Shown here piece by piece: positions 1 to 9,724 of a stretch of 64,000 bases of DNA. This DNA comes from Balanoglossus misakiensis (taxonomy: Eukaryota; Hemichordata), in NCBI GenBank assembly GCA_040954595.2, contig CM082584.2:496001-560000 (forward strand), in the 5' to 3' direction. Every line of letters starts with the position of its first letter. Position 1 is the first letter of the stretch. Made by a program: the position numbers and the translations under genes. Under the pieces are notes generated by a model. The model did not search any database, was not told the DNA's origin, and saw nothing but the letters and a program-made list of their open reading frames with translations.

Positions 1-1825
1 TTCGGTTTGCCCGACTTAGCCAACGTCTTTGTACTAATGTGTCGGGTCTTTTGCAGAGCCAGGCCGAAGGAAATCCGACTTGATCACCGTTGCTAACGAA
101 CGCTAGTGTCTGTCATGGTGTGCCGGGGTTTAGTCGAGCCAGGCCGTAGGAGATCTGACTTGATCATCGTGGTCAATGTACGCGTGTTTCCGCTCTAAAG
201 TGCCGGGGCTTCAGCTAAACCAGGCCGTAGGAAATCCGACGTAATCACCGTTGATAACTTACGCCAGTCTGTGTCATATAGAGCCGGTGCACCAGCCGAG
301 TCACGCCGTAGGAAATCTGACTTGATCAACGTGGTCACTGTACGCCTGTTTCTGCTCTAGAGTGCCGGGGCTTCATCTGAGCCAGGCCGTAGGAAACCCG
401 ACGTGATTACCGTTGTTAACTTACGCCAGTCTGTGTCCTATATATAGTGCCGGGGCATCAGCCGTGCCAGGCCGAAGGAAATGTGAGTAGATCAACGTGG
501 TCTCTGTACGCGTGTTTCTGCTCTAGAGTGCCAGGGCTTTAGCCAAGCCATGCCGTAGGAAATCTGACTTGATCAACGTTGCTAACGAACGCTAGTGTCT
601 GTCATAGTGTGCCGGGGTTTTAGTCGAGCCAAGCCGTAGGAGATCAGACTTGATCAACGTGGTCTCTGTACGCGTGTTTCTGCTCTAGAGTGCCGGGGCT
701 TTATCCGAGCTATGCCGTAGAAAATCTGACTTGATCACCGTTGCTAACTTACGCTAGTGTCTGTCATATTGTGACGGAGATTTAGCCGAGCCAGGCCGTA
801 GAAAAATCGACTTTTTCAACGTTACCAGTGTGCAACTGTTTCTGCTCTAGAGTGTCAGGGTTTTAGCCGACTTGTGCTGTAGGAAATCTGAGTTGATGAA
901 CGGGAATTCAATGTTGGAAAACCCGTGTGTAAAGTATCTCTACCCGTTTGAAACTAAGAAAAGAATTTATTCTTATTTATTTTGTAAAACAAGACAATTT
1001 TTCGAAAAAAAGTCAAAAATGGTAATTTTGTCTTGGGTCATTCAAATTATACCGCCTTTTCTGGAATTTGCAGCACTTTTTACAAGAGAACGACACTTCA
1101 TGCTCCATAATATTTCCGAAAATGAAGAAAAGAGTTAATTTTTTATGATTTTTTAAAAAATTACCATTTTTGTCAAAATATGGCCAAAATGGCTATTTTT
1201 TCTTGAATTCCGTCAATATCTCTGCATTTTTGGAGTGGTCGAAAGTTTTAACATACAATCAACATGTCATATATGATCAGGGCACCAAATTCGAAGAACA
1301 AAGTTTTTTTTAGTTTTTTTTCTAAAAATGACATTTTCAAGGAACATTTGGTAAAACGCAATTTTGTCTGCAGTGAGTCAAATTAGATTGTCTTTTGTGG
1401 AATTTGTATCGATATATACATACGAAGAGCATTCTATACTCCATCAGATTTCCGAAAATGTAGAAAACAGGTATTTTTTGTAATTTTCAAAAATTTACCA
1501 TTTTGACCAAATTGTGGTTAAAATTGTTATTTTCGTGTTGAATGCCGCCAGTGTCACTGCTTTTAAAAGTCATAAAAACTTTTAACATGCAAGCAATTGC
1601 TTATATATGATCAGGCCACCGAATTAAAAAAATAAAGAATGTTTTGCCTAAAAATGACCTTTTTGGTGCAAAAACGAATAAAACGCAATTTTTGTATTAA
1701 ATCAGCTCATTCAGAGTGCATTTTTTATAATCAGCACCATTTTTACATATATTGGAAATTTCATACATCATCAGATATCCAAATATGAAAAAATGATTTA
1801 GATTTTAGATGATTGTCCAAAATTA

Positions 1826-1838
1826 CACTGCAAATTCT
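1826..1838 (+). repeat. Left terminal inverted repeat
   Basis: CACTGCAAATTCT begins immediately after the target TA and is the exact reverse complement of 5880-5892. Confidence 0.92.
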
Positions 1839-1976
1839 TCTGGCTTTCCTGCAAGCTAAATTCAAGCCAAATTCAAACCGGCTTGTTTGTCGCAAATTGG
1901 CTTCTTTCATTTCTTCAAATTTGGCTTGATTTTGGCTTGAATTTAGCTTGCTGAGTTGCCGTTTTATATAACTTAC

Positions 1977-2477
1977 CGGCTTGCTGATAGACCACAGCAA
2001 ATTTAATGAGTGGTGTGTAGGCCAACCATAGTAATGAAATATGGCTTGCTGGCCTGCCATTCTATTCAGCAAATGAGCTTGAAGACACACCGATTCATTA
2101 TCCAGTGGTTTGTCAACAAACCATCACAAATCTAAGGGGTTTGTATATAAACCAATGAATATATTATGATGGCTTGCATGTAAGCCACTTTCTAAAACAA
2201 TGGCTTGCCAACAAACCGTCGAATAATACAAGGGGGTTGTACGTAAACCCTTAAAATTTACATTGGCTTGTCTGAAAGCCAACTTCTACTTAAAACTGGT
2301 GTGCTAGCAAACCAAACATGAATCACTTCAGTTTGCCAGCAAACCAAAAATTAGCATTTCCTGATTTGCTGACAAACTGAGAATGCTTGAGCAGTGGTTT
2401 AAAAATCAGCCACTCTGCTTGGGCTTTGGCATGTATACAAACCATTCTTACACAGAATGCAGTTTGTAAGCAAGCCA
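1977..2477. repeat. Left subterminal array of 16 imperfect palindromes, ~32-bp period
   Basis: Eighteen-base motifs close to TGGYTTGnnnnCAARCCA start at 1977, 2011, 2042, 2075, 2106, 2137, 2170, 2201, 2233, 2264, 2297, 2329, 2362, 2395, 2427 and 2460. Spacing is 31-34 bp with a mean of 32.2. The clearest copies are at 2106 (TGGTTTGTCAACAAACCA) and 2170 (TGGCTTGCATGTAAGCCA). Arms are conserved; the 4-6 central bases and the ~14-bp intervals are not. Looser copies of the half-site GGCTTG or CAAGCC lie between 1842 and 1955. A protein-binding array, perhaps for transposase, is inferred. The period is close to three helical turns, which would put sites on one face of the DNA. Confidence 0.85.
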
Positions 2478-3453
2478 AACATTTGAATTGCATGTTTTGC
2501 TTCTGTTTACCTAAAAGCTATAGTTATAAATTTGGGCCATTTTTAGCATTTTTGCTCTTTCAAGTGACTGCAGTTTCTTGTTCAACTCACCAAAGCATGA
2601 TGCAATGCCATTTACTAGATCCTATACACTGCCATAATTGTACAATCAGCAATTGTCAAAAAACATAATTTTAGTCCAGACCTGAACTCATTTGCAAAGG
2701 CCAAAGTTGAGATCCCGAACCTGGGCAGTTAATCATGCTTTAAGGAGTAGAACAGAAATAAGGAGTCGATACACTGAACAAAAATACATAAAAAATAGCC
2801 CAAAGTTAGTTACTATGCCCTTAAATAACTTGGTCTTGAAGCATAACATGTGTCATAATGTGCAGCATCTTAGTACTCCACAGTCAATGGTATGTTAACC
2901 TGTCAAAAAAGCACACCGAGAAAGATCTTTTTTGGTCAATCATTATTATTGTAATGACAATGTAAGAAAAAAGGAACAACGGTAAATACATGGTATTATG
3001 TAAATCAAATGAATTAACCCCATAAATGATAGAAAATATATACAATAAAACTTTTATCTCATTTTCCGTTCAAGTGGTTAGGGAAAATCATTTCAATCCA
3101 TCAAAAATGCCTCATTTTTTTAATCTACTGTTTGTCAAAACTGACATGAATACAGATTTCAAAGTCACCATTAAGTGTGGAAAAGTACTTTTCAATCCTC
3201 CTTTATATGCATTTGAGTATTGGAGTCATGGCATTAGCCTTGAGTATCTTCTTCCTTACACTCTCAAATAGTGAAAAACAAAAAGAGAAAACAATCTTGT
3301 TAGAAATTAACATGAGTGTATATTAGAAACAATTTCCAGCATGAAAACAACACATAACACATATGTACACAAGAAAATATGACAATGACTCGTATGAGAC
3401 ATACTCAACAAAAGAAGATAGTGTCTCTCTATTTATCAATGGGGAATGACCAT
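2478..3453. other. Transposon interior, AT-rich, no gene seen
   Basis: Only short frames occur here (81-93 codons) and none has a recognisable domain. Nothing repeats with the rest of the window. I see no coding or RNA gene. Confidence 0.5.
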
Positions 3454-3940
3454 GAGACTGACACACATACCACAAAACACTACGATATGGTGCCATCCTA
3501 ATGTTGTAGGCAGCAACCATATAAGAACATGAGACTGACCGATACAACACTACGATATGGTGCCATCCTACTGTTATAGGCAGCAACCATATGAGAACAT
3601 GAGACTGACCGATACAACACTACGATATGGTGCCATCCTACTGTTATAGGCAGCAACCATATGAGAACATGAGACTGACCGATACAACACTACGATATGG
3701 TGCCATCCTACTGTTATAGGCAGCAACCATATGAGAACATGAGACTGACCGATACAACACTACGATATGGTGCCATCCTACTGTTATAGGCAGCAACCAT
3801 ATGAGAACATGAGACTGACCGATACAACACTACGATATGGTGCCATCCTACTGTTATAGGCAGCAACCATATGAGAACATGAGACTGATTGATACAACAC
3901 TACAATATGGTGCCATCCTAATGTTATAGGCAGCAACCAT
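3454..3940. repeat. 70-bp minisatellite, seven units
   Basis: Units begin with GAGACTGA at 3454 (77 bp), 3531, 3601, 3671, 3741, 3811 and 3881. The five units from 3531 to 3880 are each exactly 70 bp and almost identical; the edge units are more diverged (the first has an extra 7 bp, the last has ATTG in place of ACCG). This is the usual pattern of recent expansion from the centre of an array. Short minus-strand frames across it are by-products. Confidence 0.95.
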
Positions 3941-4557
3941 GAAACACAAACATAACATGAGATACACAGCATGTAACAAACAAGATGAAATTGATTCAAT
4001 GAGCAATGCATGAAATTTCGCACCTAGAGTTTAGTGAATTGTTTCCTTTGACTATAACTGAATACATGTTACATACATGATAGCTGGACTATATTAATAA
4101 ATACAGATAGGCATGTTCCTTTAAAATTAGTTTTTAGGCATAAATAGTAAAATCTCTTCCCAAATGCAATACTGAAATTATAACCACATGGTTGGTATTT
4201 TATAATGAAGTCCCTACAAACTAAACTGCAAAGAAAACAGATGACTAGATGACAAAAATGGATATTAAAAAAATAACAAAATCTACTTAATTATACATAC
4301 CGTGTATGCTTCAACATAAATGCTACTTGTTGACTTTTTCATATTTTTGTGGTGCCTAATAAAATAACAACTGCTCCTTCCCATAACCAGTATCACCACT
4401 CCTGCAAAACCAAGATCATTTATTTCATTCTTATGCAAATATCTGGGGTTCCGAGATCATGGTTTATCAAAAAAAAATTATTCAGCCAATGATTTAAATA
4501 TTATGGGTATCCATTGATATAGTATTGGAACACAAAACAACATTTTTATTGCGGTTA
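3941..4557. other. Transposon interior, no gene seen
   Basis: AT-rich unique sequence with no long frame, no recognisable RNA and no internal repeat. Confidence 0.5.
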
Positions 4558-4572
4558 CCCCCCCCCCCCCCC
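4558..4572 (+). repeat. C homopolymer, 15 bases
   Basis: An uninterrupted run of C inside the transposon, unrelated in context to the C-runs of the satellite linker. Length may be unreliable in sequencing. Confidence 0.9.
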
Positions 4573-4634
4573 AATGTTGACTTCCACTGCCACTAGCCCC
4601 ACTCGAAGCTTCATATATTTGAAATATCTCTCGA

Positions 4635-5135
4635 TCTACAAATGATCAATACAGTATAGATATTATTACATATTTTGAATTATCTTGACTAGTAAAAGTG
4701 CATAAACAAACATGAATGGGGATGTAGGCTGCCAATAGCAAGCATGGTGAAATTCCTAGGCTATAGCGCTATAGGGCCCCACTCCGGAGCTGCATTAAAA
4801 AAATTCTTTTGATTTGCTCAGACTTTTTTGTAACCATCCACACATGATCAATGCAGTATATAAAGGATTCAGGCCTTTTAATAGTGACATACTTTGCATC
4901 GTCTTCGCTCACAAAAATGCATAAAAAAAATGAACGGGGATGGAGGCTGAAAATAGCAAGAATAATGAAATTCCTTTGGGGCCCCACTCCCTACTTTATC
5001 ATTTTATGCTGTCAAACTTTTGACATTACTTCTTCTCACATGCTTTTCAGCTATCATCAACACATGATCAAGTCAGTATATACAGGATTCGGGCCTGTTA
5101 ATTTTGTATTATCTTCACTGCTCGCAAAAATGTAG
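4635..5135 (+). repeat. Three diverged direct copies of a ~205-220 bp segment
   Basis: ATGATCAATACAGTATAG (about 4641), ATGATCAATGCAGTATAT (about 4845) and ATGATCAAGTCAGTATAT (about 5064) each start a similar block. Copies one and two go on through a GGGGATGNAGGCTG stretch, AATAGCAAG and a GGGCCCCACTCC motif; copy three keeps GGATTCGGGCC and the start of a CTCGCAAAAATG segment and then stops. These are old tandem duplications inside the transposon. Confidence 0.75.
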
Positions 5136-5492
5136 TTACTGTCACAAAATGGAATGGAAGCAGGACTTACCCCAACCGGCATTGTTCTATGTTACGGTCT
5201 CGTAGATGCTGGCGGTCAACTGCTAAGACATCAGATGTCATCCTTCCATAACGATGCTCGGTGCCAAAGTAATTATCCACGCATATGGTATTTCGGTTCT
5301 ACCTTAGGAACAGGTTGAGTGCATTGTAAATCGCTGAACGAATTTTATAAAGGGAACGACGTGATTCGATCGGCTTCCTCACCCGTGGACCGTCTTCTCT
5401 CGCGTCAAAACGTTGTAGTTGTGTAATAAATAACCTTTGACCCTGCATTCGCGCGCCAAATCAGGGTATTTCGCAAGACATTGTGCCCAGCG
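5136..5492 (-). promoter_or_regulatory. Possible promoter-like patch inside the TIR element
   Basis: Read on the minus strand there is a TATA-like CCCTTTATAAAATTC (about 5341-5355) and, upstream of it, GGGTCAAAGGTTA (5431-5443), which fits a DR1 nuclear-receptor site. The patch is richer in GC and CpG than its surroundings. No long frame follows, so this is only a suggestion from motifs and could be chance. Confidence 0.2.
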
Positions 5493-5867
5493 TGGCGTGT
5501 ATATGAACCACATCCCGGCAAAGTTTTCCATGGCGTGTTTTCAAACCATACTTACATCTTTTTATGGTTTGAAAAGCGACCACTAACTCCAACGGCTTAA
5601 AATGCAGCCAAGGTTAAATATGGTACAAATTCGAGCCAGACATAAGTATCACTAAAGTTTGCGAGCAAACCAGAGATTTTGTTCAATGGCTTAATAATAA
5701 GCCATTCCAGACAGGTTGTCCAGCGGCGTATTTACAAACCATTTTTCTAACATTGACTGGCTTGCTGGCACACACCAGAAAATTTAGCGGCTTGTGGAAA
5801 TACCGAAGTTTCGGCAAGTATGACGAGGTGGCTTGTCAGCAAACCCGAATGGCTTGAGTACAAACCG
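5493..5867. repeat. Right subterminal palindrome array
   Basis: The same 18-bp imperfect palindrome recurs near the other terminus, starting at about 5493, 5531, 5565, 5593, 5621, 5655, 5687, 5724, 5758, 5788, 5829 and 5850. Spacing is mostly 28-38 bp, less regular than on the left. Good copies are TGGCTTAATAATAAGCCA (5687) and AAGTTTGCGAGCAAACCA (5655). Presence at both ends of one element suggests a function in its mobility or chromatin. Confidence 0.8.
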
Positions 5868-5879
5868 GCTTGTTTTTGC

Positions 5880-5892
5880 AGAATTTGCAGTG
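5880..5892 (-). repeat. Right terminal inverted repeat
   Basis: AGAATTTGCAGTG is the exact reverse complement of the left end. It is followed by the second copy of the TA target (5893-5894) and then by satellite sequence. Confidence 0.92.
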
Positions 5893-6119
5893 TAGCTGAT
5901 ATCTAATAAATGTAGTATTGAACCGTTCTGTCCCCCCCCCCTACATTATATGCGGTACGCCGATGTCAGCTTACCCGGCAGTACTGCAGGCCGTGCCCCC
6001 AAATAACGTCGGTGTTTGAAACGCCCTGGTTAAATTCGGGCTTTCTCTATAAATTGACAGGCAATAATGCAGTCCTACCCGAACAAATGTCGAGTGTTGA
6101 CCCGCTGTGACTTTCCCTC

Positions 6120-7670
6120 TTCGGTCTGCCCGACTTAGCCAACGTCTCTGTACTAATGTGTCGGGTCTTTTGCAGAGCCAGGCCGAAGGAAATCCGACTT
6201 GATCACCGTTGCTAACGAACGCTAGTGTCTGTCATGGTGTGCCGGGGTTTTAGTCGAGCCAGGCCGTAGGAGATCTGACTTGATCATCGTGGTCAATGTA
6301 CGCGTGTTTCCGCTCTGAAGTGCCGGGGCTTCAGCTAAACCATGCCGTAGGAAATCCGACGTAATCACCGTTGATAACTTACGCCAGTCTGTGTCATATA
6401 GAGCCGGTGCACCAGCCGAGTCACGCCGTAGGAAATCTGACTTGATCAACGTGGTCAATGTACGCCTGTTTCTGCTCTAGAGTGCCGGGGCTTCAGCTGA
6501 GCCAGGCCGTAGGAAACCCGACGTGATTACCGTTGTTAACTTACGCCAGTCTGTGTCCTATATATAGTGCCGGGGCATCAGCCGTGCCAGGCCGAAGGAA
6601 ATGTGAGTAGATCAACGTGGTCTCTGTACGCGTGTTTCTGATCTAGAGTGCCGGGGCTTTATCCAAGCCATGCCGTAGAAAATCTGACTTGATCACCGTT
6701 GCTAACGTACGATAGTGTCTGTCATATTGTGACGGAGATTTAGCCGAGCCAGGCCGTAGAAAAATCGACTTGTTCAACGTTACCAGTGTGCAACTGTTTC
6801 TGCTCTAAAGTCTCAGGGTTTTAGCCGACTTATGCTGTAGGAAATCTGAGTTGATGAACGGGAATTCAATGTTAGAAAACCCGTGTGGAAAGTATATCTA
6901 CCCGTTTGAAACTAAGAAAAGAATTTATTCTTATTTTTTTTCTAAAAATGACATTTTCAAGGAAAATTTGGTAAAACGCAATTTTGTCTGCAGTGAGCCA
7001 AATTAGACGGTCTTTTGTGGAATTTGTATCGATATATACATACGAAGAGCATTCTATACTCCATCAGATTTCCGAAAATTTAGAAAACATGTATTTTTTG
7101 TAATTTTCAAAAATTTACCATTTTGACCAAATTGTGGCTAAAATTGTTATTTTCGTGTTGAATGCCGCCAGTGTCACTGCTTTTAAAAGTCATAAAAATT
7201 TTCAACATACAAGCAATTGTTTATATATGATCAGGTCACCGAATTAAAAAAAATAAAGAATGTTTTGCCTAAAAATGACCTTTTTGGTGCAAAAACGAAT
7301 AAAACGCAATTTTGTATTAAATCAGCTCATTCAGAGTGCATTTTTTATAATCAGCACCATTTTTACATATAATGGAAATTTCATACATCATCAGATATCC
7401 AAATATGAAAAAATGATTTAGATTTTAGATGATTGTCCAAAATTAGCTGATATTTAATAAATGTAGTAATGAACCGTTCTGTCCCCCCCCCCTACATTAT
7501 ATGCGGTACGCCGATGTCAGCTTACCCGGCAGTACTGCAGGCCGTGCCCCCAACTAACGTCGGTGTTTGAAACGCCCTGGTTAAATTCGGGCTTTCTCTA
7601 TAAATTGACAGGCAATAATGCAGTCCTACCCGACCAAATGTCGAGTGTTGACCCGCTGTGACTTTCCCTC
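6120..7670 (+). repeat. Satellite unit 2, short (1551 bp)
   Basis: About 503 bp are missing relative to the unit at 7671, in two pieces. One 162-bp dimer is lost from the 81-bp zone near 6650. About 341 bp are lost near 6935, where TTATTCTTATT runs straight into TTTTTTCTAAAAATGAC, equal to one AT-zone subrepeat. Both losses are whole subrepeat units, as expected from unequal exchange or slippage. Confidence 0.93.
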
Positions 7671-9724
7671 TTCGGTTTGCCCGACTTAGCCAACGTCTTT
7701 GTACTAATGTGTCGGGTCTTTTGCAGAGCCAGGCCGAAGGAAATCCGACTTGATCACCGTTGCTAACGAACGCTAGTGTCTGTCATGGTGTGCCGGGGTT
7801 TAGTCGAGCCAGGCCGTAGGAGATCTGACTTGATCATCGTGGTCAATGTACGCGTGTTTCCGCTCTAAAGTGCCGGGGCTTCAGCTAAACCAGGCCGTAG
7901 GAAATCCGACGTAATCACCGTTGATAACTTACGCCAGTCTGTGTCATATAGAGCCGGTGCACCAGCCGAGTCACGCCGTAGGAAATCTGACTTGATCAAC
8001 GTGGTCAATGTACGCCTGTTTCTGCTCTAGAGTGCCGGGGCTTCATCTGAGCCAGGCCGTAGGAAACCCGACGTGATTACCGTTGTTAACTTACGCCAGT
8101 CTGTGTCCTATATATAGTGCCGGGGCATCAGCCGTGCCAGGCCGAAGGAAATGTGAGTAGATCAACGTGGTCTCTGTACGCGTGTTTCTGCTCTAGAGTG
8201 CCAGGGCTTTAGCCAAGCCATGCCGTAGGAAATCTGACTTGATCAACGTTGCTAACGAACGCTAGTGTCTGTCATAGTGTGCCGGGGTTTTAGTCGAGCC
8301 AAGCCGTAGGAGATCAGACTTGATCAACGTGGTCTCTGTACGCGTGTTTCTGCTCTAGAGTGCCGGGGCTTTATCCGAGCTATGCCGTAGAAAATCTGAC
8401 TTGATCACCGTTGCTAACTTACGCTAGTGTCTGTCATATTGTGACGGAGATTTAGCCGAGCCAGGCCGTAGAAAAATCGACTTTTTCAACGTTACCAGTG
8501 TGCAACTGTTTCTGCTCTAGAGTGTCAGGGTTTTAGCCGACTTGTGCTGTAGGAAATCTGAGTTGATGAACGGGAATTCAATGTTGGAAAACCCGTGTGT
8601 AAAGTATCTCTACCCGTTTGAAACTAAGAAAAGAATTTATTCTTATTTATTTTGTAAAACAAGACAATTTTTCGAAAAAAAGTCGAAAATGGTAATTTTG
8701 TCTTGGGTCATTCAAATTATACCGCCTTTTCTGGAATTTGCAGCACTTTTTACAAGAGAACGACACTTCATGCTCCATAATATTTCCGAAAATGAAGAAA
8801 AGAGTTAATTTTTTATGATTTTTTAAAAAATTACCATTTTTGTCAAAATATGGCCAAAATGGCTATTTTTTCTTGAATTCCGTCAATATCTCTGCATTTT
8901 TGGAGTGGTCGAAAGTTTTAACATACAATCAACATGTCATATATGATCAGGGCACCAAATTCGAAGAACAAAGTTTTTTTTAGTTTTTTTTCTAAAAATG
9001 ACATTTTCAAGGAACATTTGGTAAAACGCAATTTTGTCTGCAGTGAGCCAAATTAGATTGTCTTTTGTGGAATTTGTATCGATATATACATACGAAGAGC
9101 ATTCTATACTCCATCAGATTTCCGAAAATGTAGAAAACGGGTATTTTTTGTAATTTTCAAAAATTTACCATTTTGACCAAATTATGGCTAAAATTGTTAT
9201 TTTCGTGTTGAATGCCGCCAGTGTCACTGCTTTTAAAAGTCATAAAAACTTTTAACATACAAGCAAATGTTTATATATGATCAGGTCACCGAATTAAAAA
9301 AAATAAAGAATGTTTGGCCTAAAAATGACCTTTTTGGTGCAAAAACGAATAAAACGCAATTTTGTATTAAATACCTCATTCAGAGTGCATTTTTTTATAA
9401 TCAGCACCATTTTTACATATAATGGAAATTTCATACATCACCAGATATCCAAATATGAAAAAATGATTTAGATTTTAGATGATTGTCCAAAATTAGCTGA
9501 TATCTAATAAATGTAGTATTGAACCGTTCTGTCCCCCCCCCTCCCCTACATTATATGCGGTACGCCGATGTCAGCTTACCCGGCAGTACTGCAGGCCGTG
9601 CCCCCACCTAACGTCGGTGTTTGAAACGCCCTGGTTAAATTCGGGCTTTCTCTATAAATTGACAGGCAATAATGCAGTCCTACCCGAACAAATGTCGAGT
9701 GTTGACACGCTGTGACTTTCCCTC
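7671..9724 (+). repeat. Satellite unit 3 (2054 bp)
   Basis: Complete unit, nearly identical to unit 1. C-run near 9533-9545 is interrupted by a single T. Confidence 0.95.

Larger units (their letters stand above)
1826..5892. mobile_element. Non-autonomous TIR DNA transposon, 4.07 kb, TA target duplication
   Basis: Comparison with the uninterrupted site (AAAATTAGCTGATATC in other units) places the insertion exactly. Its ends are a perfect 13-bp inverted repeat, CACTGCAAATTCT at 1826-1838 and its complement at 5880-5892. The target TA is present on both sides (1824-1825 and 5893-5894). TA duplication is the rule for Tc1/mariner-type and some other cut-and-paste transposases, but the termini alone do not fix the superfamily. 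No frame inside resembles a transposase, so mobilisation would need help from a related element. Inside are two subterminal palindrome arrays, a 70-bp minisatellite, a 15-C run and three diverged copies of a ~210-bp segment. Confidence 0.88.
1..6119 (+). repeat. Satellite unit 1, split by a TIR element
   Basis: Satellite sequence covers 1-1825 and resumes at 5893. Without the insertion the unit is about 2.05 kb. It is nearly identical to the unit at 7671: both have TACTAATGTGTCGG near the start, a shortened GGGGTTTAGTC in the second 81-bp unit, and the same fortuitous 88-codon frame (872-1138 and 8542-8808). This points to a block duplication with a 7,670-bp offset. Confidence 0.93.

Noticed and set aside
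872-1138. Recurring 60-97 codon frames in the AT-rich satellite zone (also at 8542, 11006, 15512, 19924, 33029, 35089, 43249, 55753 and others)
   Set aside because: They recur because the satellite recurs. Lengths and frames change between units by single-base indels in T- and A-runs, there is no conserved start context, and composition follows the AT-rich DNA. No sign of selection for protein.
1977-2477. CRISPR array
   Set aside because: Regular spacing of about 32 bp suggested it, but the repeats are degenerate palindromes, intervals are only ~14 bp, there are no cas genes and the DNA is eukaryotic.
3323-4023. Minus-strand frames of 79-87 codons over the minisatellite
   Set aside because: By-products of the 70-bp repeat; the frame does not persist, since 70 is not a multiple of three.
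6222-6458. Repetitive protein frame (27-residue period) across the 81-bp zone
   Set aside because: 81 is a multiple of three, so an open frame repeats itself by chance. The 85-bp copy and stops in sister units break it.
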